Assembly (NCBI RefSeq): GCF_947496875.1
Contig: NZ_CANMEH010000004.1
Coordinates: forward strand, 124,001 to 188,000
Length of the DNA stretch: 64,000 nt
Reading direction: 5' to 3'
Source of the DNA: an uncultured Paracoccus sp.
GTDB lineage: Bacteria; Pseudomonadota; Alphaproteobacteria; Rhodobacterales; Rhodobacteraceae
Shown here: one piece after another, positions 56,543 to 64,000 of the stretch
How the letters are laid out: every line of letters starts with the position of its first letter
How positions within the stretch are numbered: position 1 is the stretch's first letter
Notes under the pieces: generated by a model
Database searches by the model: none
The model's input: only the letters and a program-made list of their open reading frames with translations
Told to the model about the DNA's origin: nothing
Translations under genes and position numbers: made by a program

Positions 56543-56686
56543 CGATCCTTTCACGTGAACGGCAGCGGACGCGATCGTTCCGCCGCCGTCTTACCTAGGC
56601 AGGGTTTGAAGGTCCGTAAAGGACCCGATCGCCCGCGGCGCGGCAATGTCCGGTCGCTGCCAAACCCCGAGCAGGACCGAGGGACG

Positions 56687-57283
56687 TCAATTCTGCTGCG
56701 AGGTCGCCGGCTGGGCAGTCTTCTCGGCGGGCATCGACGACACCCCCACCTGTGCCGCACGCAGCAAGCGGTCATGCAGCATGAAACCGTTCGCCATAAC
56801 CTGGATGATGCTGCCGGCGGTCGTGCCGGGCACCGCCGCCTCGAACATCGCCTCGTGCACCTTCGGGTCGAAACGGTCCCCGATGGCAGGGTTCACGACG
56901 ACAACGCCGTGCTTCGTCAGAACGTTCGTCAGTTCACGCAAGGTCAATTCCACACCCTCGATCAGGGCCGCGTTCGACTCGGTTCTTTCGCCCGCCGCAT
57001 CCAGTGCGCGGCTGAGGGCGTCGTGGACCGGCAGCAGGTCACGCGTCAGACGAGAACCGCCATATTGTTCCGCCTCGCGCCGGTCCTTCTCGGCCCGCTT
57101 GCGCGCGTTTTCGGCATCCGCCAGGGCGCGCATGAAGCGATCCCGATAATCGTCGCGCTCGGCCTCGAGCGCCTGAATCCGGCCGTCGTCGCCGTCCCGA
57201 TCGGCCGCGTCCAGCGCGCCATCCTCGTCATATTGCTGATCGAGATCGCCGGTCTCGATCTGCCCGGTCAGTGTATCGTTCAT
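56687..57283 (-). CDS. grpE: GrpE, nucleotide exchange factor of DnaK
   Basis: A 198-residue co-chaperone. An acidic N-terminus is followed by a long coiled coil (about 35-90: IQALEAERDDYRDRFMRALADAENARKRAEKD) and the beta domain with VNPAIGDRFDPKVHEAMFEAAVPGTTAGSIIQVMANGFMLHDRLLRAAQVGVS, the family signature. hrcA ends six bases upstream, so hrcA-grpE is one operon. Confidence 0.96.
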   Translation of the reverse strand: MNDTLTGQIETGDLDQQYDEDGALDAADRDGDDGRIQALEAERDDYRDRFMRALADAENARKRAEKDRREAEQYGGSRLTRDLLPVHDALSRALDAAGERTESNAALIEGVELTLRELTNVLTKHGVVVVNPAIGDRFDPKVHEAMFEAAVPGTTAGSIIQVMANGFMLHDRLLRAAQVGVSSMPAEKTAQPATSQQN

Positions 57284-57288
57284 TCGTC

Positions 57289-58338
57289 CTACCCTTTTCG
57301 GCCGGACAGCACCCGGCCGACAAGCTGCGCGGTGTAGTCCACAATCGGAACGATCCGGCCATAGTTCAACCGTGTCGGACCGATCACCCCGACAGCGCCC
57401 ACTATTCGTCGATCAGCGTTCATATATGGCGAAACGACGAGAGAGGAACCCGAAAGTGAAAAAAGCTTGTTTTCGGACCCGATGAAAATCCGGACGCCCT
57501 CGCCCTCTTCCGCCAGTTCCAGGAACTGGGCGATGTCGCGCTTTCTCTCCAGGTCGTCGAACAGCACCCGGACACGGTCCAGATCGGCGGATTCGTTGGC
57601 CAGCAGATTGGCGCGTCCCTTGACGATCAGGCGGGGATCCGGCGCGTCCGAATCCCACATCGCCAGCCCGGCAGAGACCAGATCGGCGGCAAGCCGGTCG
57701 ATCTGCTGCCGGTTCTGCGCGATGGCGTCGCCCAGACTGGCCCGCAATTCGGCGAGCGTGCGGCCTTCGGCCTGCGCATTCAGGAAGTTGGCCGCTTCGC
57801 GCATCGAACTCGGCGTCTGGCCCGGCGGGGGGCTGAACACCCTGTTCTCGACCCGCCCGTCGGCGAAGACCAGAATGACCAGGGCACGACCGGGGGCCAG
57901 GCTGACGAACTCGATATGACGGACCGGGGCCTCCTGCTTGGGCATCAGGACGACGGAGGCGCCCTGTGTCATCATCGACAGGGCGGTGCTGACGCGATCC
58001 AGCAGGACCGGCGTGTCCGGGTCATCATGCCCCAGCGTTTCCTCGATCCGCGCGCGGTCCGCCGGGGCAACGGGATCGATCTCCATCAACCCGTCCACGA
58101 AAAGGCGCAGGCCCAGATGGGTGGGCTGCCGACCGGCGGAGACATGGGGACTGTCCAGCAGGCCCAGGAACTCGAGATCCTGCATGACGTTGCGGATGGT
58201 CGCGGCGGACACCGACATGCCACGGGTCAGCGTGCGCGATCCGACCGGCTCGCCGGTTTCCAGATACCCCTCGACGACCCGGCGGAACACCTCACGCGAG
58301 CGGTCGTTCAGGTCGGAAAGCAGATCGCGGCTGTTCAT
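57289..58338 (-). CDS. hrcA: HrcA heat-inducible transcription repressor
   Basis: A 349-residue repressor that binds CIRCE elements of chaperone operons. Winged helix at about 1-75 (LNDRSREVFRRVVEGYLETGEPVGSRTLTRGM, SAATIRNVMQDLEFLGLLDSPHVSAGRQPTHLGLRLFVD), with conserved C-terminal blocks such as FIGSENKLFSLSGSSLVVSPY and GVIGPTRLNYGRIVPIVDYTAQ. MNSRD at 58338 matches family starts. No CIRCE (TTAGCACTC-N9-GAGTGCTAA) appears in the 100-base gap to rph. Confidence 0.95.
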   Translation of the reverse strand: MNSRDLLSDLNDRSREVFRRVVEGYLETGEPVGSRTLTRGMSVSAATIRNVMQDLEFLGLLDSPHVSAGRQPTHLGLRLFVDGLMEIDPVAPADRARIEETLGHDDPDTPVLLDRVSTALSMMTQGASVVLMPKQEAPVRHIEFVSLAPGRALVILVFADGRVENRVFSPPPGQTPSSMREAANFLNAQAEGRTLAELRASLGDAIAQNRQQIDRLAADLVSAGLAMWDSDAPDPRLIVKGRANLLANESADLDRVRVLFDDLERKRDIAQFLELAEEGEGVRIFIGSENKLFSLSGSSLVVSPYMNADRRIVGAVGVIGPTRLNYGRIVPIVDYTAQLVGRVLSGRKG

Positions 58339-58438
58339 GGAACCGTCGGGGTGCAAGGTCATGTGAGACAGGCTGCTAGGGTTGCGGTCAGGGCGGGGGC
58401 GCCTGTATCTGACGAGCATCATCCTGAAAGGACACTGC

Positions 58439-59152
58439 ATGCGCCCCTCTGGCCGAAATCTAGACCAACTGCGCCCGATTTCAATCGAAACCGGCGTCAT
58501 GCGGCATGCAGAGGGGTCCTGCCTGATCAAGTGCGGCGACACGCATGTGCTGTGTTCGGCGTCGATCGAGGACAGGCCCCCGCCGTTCCTGCGGGGCACC
58601 GGACAGGGCTGGGTCACCGCGGAGTACGGGATGCTGCCCCGTGCGACCACCACCCGGAACCGGCGCGAGGCCGCGGCGGGCAAGCAGGGCGGTCGGACGG
58701 TCGAGATCCAGCGACTGATCGGACGCGCCCTCCGGGCCGGGGTTGACCGCCAGGCGTTGGGCGAACGGCAGATCGTGGTCGACTGCGACGTCATCCAGGC
58801 CGACGGGGGCACCCGCTGCGCCGCGATCACCGGGGGATGGGTCGCGCTGCGCCTGGCGGTGAATAAGCTGCTCGCCGTCAAGATGGTGACCGTCGACCCG
58901 ATCCTGGATCACGTTGCCGCAGTCAGCTGCGGAATCTATGCCGGTCAGCCCGTCGTCGACCTCGATTACGCCGAGGACAGCGTCGCGGGCACCGACGGGA
59001 ATTTCGTCGTGACCGGTGCGGGTCGGCTGATCGAGGTTCAGATGTCAGCCGAAGGATCGACGTTCTCGCGCACGGAACTGGACCAGTTGATGGAACTTGT
59101 TGATCAGAGCCGCGCGACGCTGATCGACGCACAGAAGTCCGCGGTCGCATGA
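58439..59152 (+). CDS. rph: RNase PH
   Basis: Phosphate-dependent 3'-exoribonuclease maturing tRNA ends, 237 residues. [19 protein letters not shown] at the start, [42 protein letters not shown] and [24 protein letters not shown] are characteristic. Divergent from hrcA (100 bases apart). ATG 58439 follows AAAGGA. rdgB overlaps its end by four bases. Confidence 0.96.
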   Translation: MRPSGRNLDQLRPISIETGVMRHAEGSCLIKCGDTHVLCSASIEDRPPPFLRGTGQGWVTAEYGMLPRATTTRNRREAAAGKQGGRTVEIQRLIGRALRAGVDRQALGERQIVVDCDVIQADGGTRCAAITGGWVALRLAVNKLLAVKMVTVDPILDHVAAVSCGIYAGQPVVDLDYAEDSVAGTDGNFVVTGAGRLIEVQMSAEGSTFSRTELDQLMELVDQSRATLIDAQKSAVA

Positions 59153-59754
59153 GACGGTTGACCGAGCGGCGCCTGCTGGTCGCGACGCACAATGCCGGAA
59201 AGCTCGACGAGTTGCGCGCCCTATTCGCCCCTCACGGGATCGACGTTGTCGGTGCGGCCGAACTGGGTCTGGCGGAACCCGAGGAAACCGAAATGACGTT
59301 TCTGGGCAATGCCCGGATAAAGGCGCGCGCCGCGATGCAGGCGACGGGCCTGCCCGCGCTTGCGGACGACAGCGGGATCTCGGTTGACGGGCTGGACGGG
59401 GCGCCTGGCGTCCACACGGCGGACTGGGCGGAAACCCAGACGGGCCGCGATTTCATGCAGGCGATGACCCGCACATGGCGAGAACTGGAGGCCCGTGCCG
59501 TTCCAGAGCCGCGGACGGCGAAGTTTCACGCAACCTTTGTCCTGGTCTGGCCCGACGGACATGAGGAAGTTTTCGAGGGCGTTGTAGCGGGCCGGCTGGT
59601 CTGGCCCGTCCGCGGCGAGCTTGGCCATGGCTACGATCCCATGTTCGTGCCGGATGGACAGGATCGGACCTTTGCCGAGATGAGTGCAGAGGAGAAGAAC
59701 CGCATCAGTCACCGGGCCGACGCCTTCCGCAAGCTGCAGGCGATTTTCGAGTGA
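59149..59754 (+). CDS. rdgB: RdgB/HAM1, XTP/dITP pyrophosphatase
   Basis: House-cleaning nucleotide pyrophosphatase of 201 residues that removes dITP and XTP. Signature [15 protein letters not shown] at residue 10-24, [23 protein letters not shown] near 73, [20 protein letters not shown] and [14 protein letters not shown]. It overlaps rph by four bases, so the two form an operon. Confidence 0.95.
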   Translation: MRRLTERRLLVATHNAGKLDELRALFAPHGIDVVGAAELGLAEPEETEMTFLGNARIKARAAMQATGLPALADDSGISVDGLDGAPGVHTADWAETQTGRDFMQAMTRTWRELEARAVPEPRTAKFHATFVLVWPDGHEEVFEGVVAGRLVWPVRGELGHGYDPMFVPDGQDRTFAEMSAEEKNRISHRADAFRKLQAIFE

Positions 59755-59885
59755 CGTGCTGGCCTCTTTGCCAGAGCCGCTGCGCACTCCCGCTGCACCT
59801 GTAAGGGCCCACGCATTGATATGCCCTTGGAACGGACTAGCTAAACGGTCTGATCCGCCGGCGATGAGATCGGGATGGCGGAAGT

Positions 59886-61124
59886 ATGACTGAGGAACGG
59901 GAACACGCCAAATTGTTGCATTTGCAACCATCTCACGAGCACGAACCTGTCCGACAACTTTCCTCCGTCGCGGAGGATTGGCGCGCCGGCGGGTTCGGGC
60001 TGTACGTTCATTGGCCGTTCTGCGCCGCCAAGTGCCCCTACTGTGACTTCAACAGCCACGTGGCGCTCACCATCGACGAACCGCGCTGGACCGCCGCGTT
60101 CCGTGCCGAGATCGCGCGCGTGGCGACCCAGGTTCCCGGACGGGTCCTGAACAGCATTTTTTTCGGCGGGGGCACGCCGTCGCTGATGTCGCCCGAAACC
60201 GTCTCCGCCATCATTGAGGCGGCGCGATCGGCCTGGCCGGCGGCGAACGACATCGAGGTCACGCTGGAGGCAAATCCCACCAGCGTCGAGGCGGAGCGAT
60301 TCCGGGGCTATCGCGACGCCGGCGTGAACAGGCTGTCGATGGGCGTCCAGGCCTTGCACGATGCGGATCTGCACCGGCTGGGACGACAGCACAGCGCTGC
60401 CGAGGCGCGCGCCGCATTCGACATCGCGCGGCAGACATTCGACCGGGTCAGCTTCGATCTCATCTATGCTCGACAAGGGCAGACGCGTAGTGCCTGGCGC
60501 CGGGAGCTGAACGACGCGCTGGCGATGGCGGCAGACCACCTGTCGCTGTACCAGCTGACTATCGAGCCCGGCACCGCGTTCGGGATGCGCCATGCGGCAG
60601 GACAATTGAATGATCTGCCGGACGAAGACCTCTCCGCAGACATGTACTTCGACACGCAGGAGATCTGCGACCATCACGGCTATGCCGGCTACGAAATCTC
60701 CAACTACGCGGCGGTCGGGTCGGAATGTCGCCACAACCTGATCTACTGGCGCCAAGGTGACTGGGCAGCTGTTGGGCCCGGTGCCCATGGTCGGCTGAGT
60801 CTGGGCGAGTACCGGCGCGCCACCGAAGCGATTCGTGCACCCGGCGCTTGGCTGAAGGCAGTCGAGGCGCAGGGCAGCGGCGACTTGGCGGCCGTCGATC
60901 TGTCGCGCAGCGATCGGGCCGTGGAATACATGCTGATGTCGATGAGGCTGGGCGAGGGAATGGACATGGCCCGGTTCGCCCGCCTGAACGGCACAGCCGT
61001 CGACGCGGATCGCGTAGCGTCCCTTGCGGAGCTGGGGCTGGTCACCGTTGCCGACGGTCGTCTGAGGGCGACCGCCACGGGTCGGCCGGTGCTGAACGCC
61101 CTGCTGCGCGAACTTGCGCCCTAG
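59886..61124 (+). CDS. hemW: HemW-like radical SAM heme chaperone
   Basis: A 412-residue radical SAM protein. The cluster motif is WPFCAAKCPYCDFNSH at about residue 42, then FFGGGTPSLM and MGVQALHDADLHRLGRQH. HemW proteins were once annotated coproporphyrinogen oxidase but bind heme; the fourth Cys (CPYCDF context) is present. It converges on parB, sharing a CTAG stop at 61121-61124. The N-terminus before residue 30 is variable. Confidence 0.92.
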   Translation: MTEEREHAKLLHLQPSHEHEPVRQLSSVAEDWRAGGFGLYVHWPFCAAKCPYCDFNSHVALTIDEPRWTAAFRAEIARVATQVPGRVLNSIFFGGGTPSLMSPETVSAIIEAARSAWPAANDIEVTLEANPTSVEAERFRGYRDAGVNRLSMGVQALHDADLHRLGRQHSAAEARAAFDIARQTFDRVSFDLIYARQGQTRSAWRRELNDALAMAADHLSLYQLTIEPGTAFGMRHAAGQLNDLPDEDLSADMYFDTQEICDHHGYAGYEISNYAAVGSECRHNLIYWRQGDWAAVGPGAHGRLSLGEYRRATEAIRAPGAWLKAVEAQGSGDLAAVDLSRSDRAVEYMLMSMRLGEGMDMARFARLNGTAVDADRVASLAELGLVTVADGRLRATATGRPVLNALLRELAP

Positions 61125-61999
61125 GCGGATCCCCCGAGAAGCTGGCACAACCGGTCGAGCTGATCCAGGTCACGATAGGTAATCGTCACGCGGCCACCGT
61201 CCTGTCCGGCCTGATCGATGCGGACACGCATCTTGAGTTGGGCACCAAGGTCCGCCTCCAGCGACCTGGTATCGGCATCCTTGGCGGGTTCCCGGCGCGG
61301 TGCACGGGCAACGGGCGAGGCGCCCTGATCCCGCACGAGCTGTTCGGTTTCGCGCACCGACAGGCCTTTTTCCACCACCCGACGCGCAAGCCCCACGGGA
61401 TCATCCGCCGTGATCAGGGCCCGTGCGTGGCCAGCCGTCAGACTGTCGTCGCGCAGCATGGCTTGCACCTGCTCCGGCAGGTTCAGCAACCTGAGAACGT
61501 TCGAAATGTGGCTGCGGCTCTTGTTCAAGGCTTCGGCGAGCTTCTCCTGCGTGTGCCCGAACCGGTCCATGAGCTGGCGATACGACGCGGCCTCTTCGAT
61601 CGCGTTCAGATCGGCGCGCTGAATGTTCTCGATCAGCGCGACTTCCAGCACCTCGGCGTCGTCCAGATGGCTGACGATCACAGGCAGGTCGTGCAGTTGC
61701 GCGATTTGAGCGGCGCGCCACCGTCGCTCACCCGCGACGATCTGATAGAGATCACCGCCATCCGGATGCGGCCTGACAATCAGGGGCTGCAATACGCCGC
61801 GGCTTCGCAACGACTCAGCCAACTGCTGCAGCTGCTCCGGCTTGAAATCACGACGCGGCTGGGCCGGGTTCGGGATCAGCTGTTCGGTTGGCAGTCTTTG
61901 GGACGCGGGGACGGGCGCGTCCGGGGTCAGTGCCACGTCCGCCATCAAGGCCGACAACCCGCGCCCCAAGCCACGACGTTCGGATTTTCGATCAGACAT
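61121..61999 (-). CDS. parB: ParB chromosome partition protein
   Basis: CTPase that binds parS and spreads around the origin, 292 residues. N-terminus SERRGLGRGLSALM (ParA contact), IPNPAQPRRDF, IVAGERRWRAAQIAQ, ENIQRADLNAIEEAASYRQLMDRFGHTQEKLAEALNKSRSHISNVLRLLNLP (helix-turn-helix), and a C-terminal dimer part. MSDRK at 61999 is preferred to an upstream ATG at 62050. It overlaps the parA stop by eight bases. Confidence 0.96.
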   Translation of the reverse strand: MSDRKSERRGLGRGLSALMADVALTPDAPVPASQRLPTEQLIPNPAQPRRDFKPEQLQQLAESLRSRGVLQPLIVRPHPDGGDLYQIVAGERRWRAAQIAQLHDLPVIVSHLDDAEVLEVALIENIQRADLNAIEEAASYRQLMDRFGHTQEKLAEALNKSRSHISNVLRLLNLPEQVQAMLRDDSLTAGHARALITADDPVGLARRVVEKGLSVRETEQLVRDQGASPVARAPRREPAKDADTRSLEADLGAQLKMRVRIDQAGQDGGRVTITYRDLDQLDRLCQLLGGSA

Positions 62000-62783
62000 T
62001 CTGCTTGCCTCGGGCTGGATGTTTTCTGCGCTGCAGGAATTCCTTTGCAACAGCGCGGTACGCGGCGCTGCCCTTGGAACCCGGATCGTAATGGATGACC
62101 GGCTTTCCGTGCGACGGGGACTCGGAAACCCTTACATTGCGGGGGATCACCGTGGAGAAGACCAGCTCTCCCAAGGTGGACCGCGCGTCAGCCTCGACCT
62201 GAATGGCAAGATTGTTTCGATTATCCGACATCGTCAGCAGAACGCCTTCGATCCGCAGATCGGGATTGGCGGACTGGCGCACCTCGCGGATGGTGAGCAG
62301 CAGTTGCGACAACCCTTCAAGAGCATAGAACTCCGCCTGCAGTGGCACGAGCACGCTCTGCGCCGCGACCATGGCGTTCAATGTCAGCAGACCGAGCGCC
62401 GGGGGGCAGTCGATCAGCACGAACTCGCTCTTCGACTGCGATACGGCCTGCCGCAACAATTTCGTCCGGCTGCTCCGCGCCGAGAGGTCGATATCGGCCG
62501 AGGACAGGTCCGCGTTGGCGGGCACGATCGACAGGCGGGGAATCGCCGTGTCGCGTACAGCATCGGCCAACCCGGCTTCGCCCGTCAGCAGATCATAGCT
62601 GCTCGGTTCGCGCTGATCGGGATCCAGTGAAAGGCCCGTCGAGGCGTTGCCCTGCGGGTCCAGGTCGACCAACAGCACGCTGTGCCCAAGATCGGCTAAG
62701 GCGGCGCCGAGGTTGATGGCGGTGGTAGTTTTTCCCACACCACCTTTTTGATTGGCAATGGCGACGATTGCGGGTTCAGGCAT
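61992..62783 (-). CDS. parA: ParA chromosome-partition ATPase
   Basis: Deviant Walker ATPase of 263 residues that forms the gradient moving ParB-parS complexes. Walker A is IANQKGGVGKTTTAINLGAAL near residue 10; LLVDLDPQGNASTGL and FVLIDCPPALGLLTLNAM follow. MPEPAIV at 62783 sits eight bases inside the rsmG end, so it is coupled with rsmG. ORF extension to 62843 is inside rsmG. Confidence 0.97.
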   Translation of the reverse strand: MPEPAIVAIANQKGGVGKTTTAINLGAALADLGHSVLLVDLDPQGNASTGLSLDPDQREPSSYDLLTGEAGLADAVRDTAIPRLSIVPANADLSSADIDLSARSSRTKLLRQAVSQSKSEFVLIDCPPALGLLTLNAMVAAQSVLVPLQAEFYALEGLSQLLLTIREVRQSANPDLRIEGVLLTMSDNRNNLAIQVEADARSTLGELVFSTVIPRNVRVSESPSHGKPVIHYDPGSKGSAAYRAVAKEFLQRRKHPARGKQNV

Positions 62784-63351
62784 GCCGGATGTCCGAGAGC
62801 TGCAGGATGGCTGCGCCGGGCCGGGTTCGGCTCGGATGAACATTCAGGGTGAATCGCCAGTCATTCCGCACCGAATCTACCTCGTTCTGCCATGCCTCGC
62901 CCTTCATGAGCCAAGCGGTTCCGTGGGGGGCGAGATGCCGCGCCACGTATGGCACGAGCCTCTCGAGTGGAGCAAGCGCACGGGCACTGATATGTTCTGC
63001 TGTTGCGGGAATGCGCTGTTCGATGCGCATGTTCGTGACGCGCACGTTAGGCAGATCGAGTTCGCGCGAGCAGGTTCGCAGGAAGGCGCACTTTCGGGCA
63101 TCCGCCTCGAGCAGTTCAACACTCATTGTGGGACGGAGAATGGCGAGTACAAGCCCGGGCAACCCGCCGCCCGAGCCGAGATCCAGCCAAGAGGGCGCTT
63201 CAGGGGCGACATCGGCGAGTTGTGCGCTGTCCAGAATGTGTCGATCCCACAGGTCGGTGAGCGTGCTTGCTGCCACCAAGTTTATCGACGGACTCCATTT
63301 CTTGACCAGAGCGGCATAGCAGCGAAGCTGCGCTTCACGTGAAGCAATCAC
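62776..63351 (-). CDS. rsmG: RsmG, 16S rRNA G527 methyltransferase
   Basis: SAM-dependent methyltransferase of 191 residues making m7G527. The SAM loop is SWLDLGSGGGLPGLVLAI near residue 54, with VELLEADARKCAFLR and ISARALAPLERLV. GTG start at 63351 overlaps the mnmG stop by four bases. It sits in the mnmG-rsmG-parA-parB order found near many bacterial origins. Confidence 0.95.
   Translation of the reverse strand: MIASREAQLRCYAALVKKWSPSINLVAASTLTDLWDRHILDSAQLADVAPEAPSWLDLGSGGGLPGLVLAILRPTMSVELLEADARKCAFLRTCSRELDLPNVRVTNMRIEQRIPATAEHISARALAPLERLVPYVARHLAPHGTAWLMKGEAWQNEVDSVRNDWRFTLNVHPSRTRPGAAILQLSDIRHA
63332..63345. other. parS-like palindrome
   Basis: GCTTCACGTGAAGC is a perfect 14-base palindrome inside the start of rsmG. 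The surrounding 16 bases agree with the parS consensus TGTTTCACGTGAAACA at 13 positions. Lying next to parAB, it may be a ParB loading site. Confidence 0.45.
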
Positions 63352-64000
63352 GCGGATTGACGAGACTGGCGTCTGATCAATGCGAGCAGCAGCGTCAGGG
63401 CAGCGGGTGTCATGCCCTCGATCCGCGCAGCTTGGGCGATTGTTTCAGGCTGAGAAGCCGACAACTTCTGCTTCAGTTCACCGGATAATCCGGACACTGT
63501 TCCGAAAGCGAAGTCGGGTGGTATGGCAATCGCCTCTTCCCGCCTCAGCGCATCCGCGTCACGAGCTTGCCGGTCCGTGTACTGGGCATAGAGCGCATCC
63601 CGCTGTAGCTGCTCGACGATAAGGGCGTCCACCCTTGCGAGATCGCTGTCGAGAGCCGCGATCCGGTCGTGGGATGTGCCCGCCTGACCAAGCAGCGCGT
63701 AAAGGGAGCGCCGCTGCCCGTCGGCACGAACCTCTATTCCACGTGCGCCGAGTTCGGCCGGGGTGAAGACTGTATTCTTGGCGATGGCCTCGGCCCGGCG
63801 ATACTCGCGGACCTTCCTTTCATGGTGATGCCACCGTTCGTCGCGAACGATACCCAGCTCCCTGCCGAACTGCGTCAGCCGCTGGTCGGCATTGTCTGCC
63901 CGCAGGGACAGCCGGAACTCGGCCCGCGACGTGAACATGCGGTAGGGCTCAGAGACACCGCGTGAGGTCAGATCGTCGATCATCACCCCGATATAGCTCG
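63348..64000 (-). CDS. mnmG: MnmG (GidA) tRNA wobble-uridine modification enzyme, C-terminal part
   Basis: FAD-dependent partner of MnmE that makes cmnm5U34 in tRNA. The visible 217 codons are the C-terminal third, SYIGVMIDDLTSRGVSEPYR then MFTSRAEFRLSLRADNADQRLT, and FTPAELGARG onward to the helical MnmE-binding end. The N-terminal FAD domain is beyond base 64000. It precedes rsmG with a four-base overlap. Confidence 0.95.
   Translation of the reverse strand, partial: SYIGVMIDDLTSRGVSEPYRMFTSRAEFRLSLRADNADQRLTQFGRELGIVRDERWHHHERKVREYRRAEAIAKNTVFTPAELGARGIEVRADGQRRSLYALLGQAGTSHDRIAALDSDLARVDALIVEQLQRDALYAQYTDRQARDADALRREEAIAIPPDFAFGTVSGLSGELKQKLSASQPETIAQAARIEGMTPAALTLLLALIRRQSRQSA

Noticed and set aside
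56547-56562. A parS-like CACGTG site upstream of the clpP gene.
   Set aside because: Only 11 of 16 bases match and the flanks are not symmetrical.
56611-56625. A terminator hairpin GGTCC-GTAAA-GGACC after grpE.
   Set aside because: The five-base stem has no T-run, so it is too weak to call.
1-64000. CRISPR arrays, insertion sequences, integrases, phage genes or toxin-antitoxin pairs.
   Set aside because: No regularly spaced repeats, transposase motifs or terminal inverted repeats were seen.

Overview
The window is a high-GC stretch of an alphaproteobacterial main chromosome, most likely Rhodobacterales (Rhodobacteraceae/Paracoccaceae). The evidence is the gene order mnmG-rsmG-parA-parB with hemW, rdgB, rph, hrcA and grpE beside it, the TsaE-AmgK fusion followed by murU, addB, addA and trxA, and the paired hslV-hslU. 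Genes are tightly packed, often with ATGA-type overlaps. The only gene-free stretch over 300 bases is 38225-38594, which is also AT-richer than the rest.

Layout: 1-2508 holds the N-terminal part of purH, then an Lrp/AsnC regulator divergent from 4-hydroxyphenylpyruvate dioxygenase. 2505-25339 is an accessory catabolic region built around sugar acids. It has a TctABC tripartite transporter and two divergent operons (aldehyde dehydrogenase, FAH-family and DapA-family enzymes on one side; IlvD/Edd dehydratase, two SDRs, a 2-hydroxyacid dehydrogenase and a GntR/FCD regulator on the other). A DMT permease, a UxaA-type dehydratase, and an SDR plus FAH hydrolase pair resembling the end of the L-fucose oxidative pathway follow. 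Then come dgoK-dgoA and kdgK-like genes, a HAD gene broken by a stop codon, kynureninase and an IclR regulator. Three copies of a 12-bp palindrome (centre GGTATACC or GGTATGCC) sit in the promoter regions of the pentonate-type operons and are probably the GntR operators.

25351-37655 is housekeeping: tsaE-amgK, murU, addB, addA, trxA, a KpsS-like protein, hslVU and a small membrane protein ending in a clear terminator. 37793-44339 mixes small genes (NTF2-like, Hint domain, lipocalin, RluA, LysE, GFA, a frameshifted methionine sulfoxide reductase) with epmA and efp, the EF-P lysylation pair.

44381-54749 is a complete selenocysteine module: selD, a membrane-bound formate dehydrogenase (alpha subunit with in-frame UGA at 46241 and a SECIS hairpin directly after it), beta and gamma subunits, fdhE, selA, selB and tRNA-Sec (selC). 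Everything needed to make and insert selenocysteine lies beside the one selenoprotein seen here.

54775-64000 holds a secreted low-complexity protein, a ClpP-type protease with an aspartate-rich N-terminus, grpE, hrcA, rph, rdgB, hemW, and parB-parA-rsmG-mnmG (mnmG runs off the end). A 14-bp palindrome resembling parS lies in the start of rsmG.
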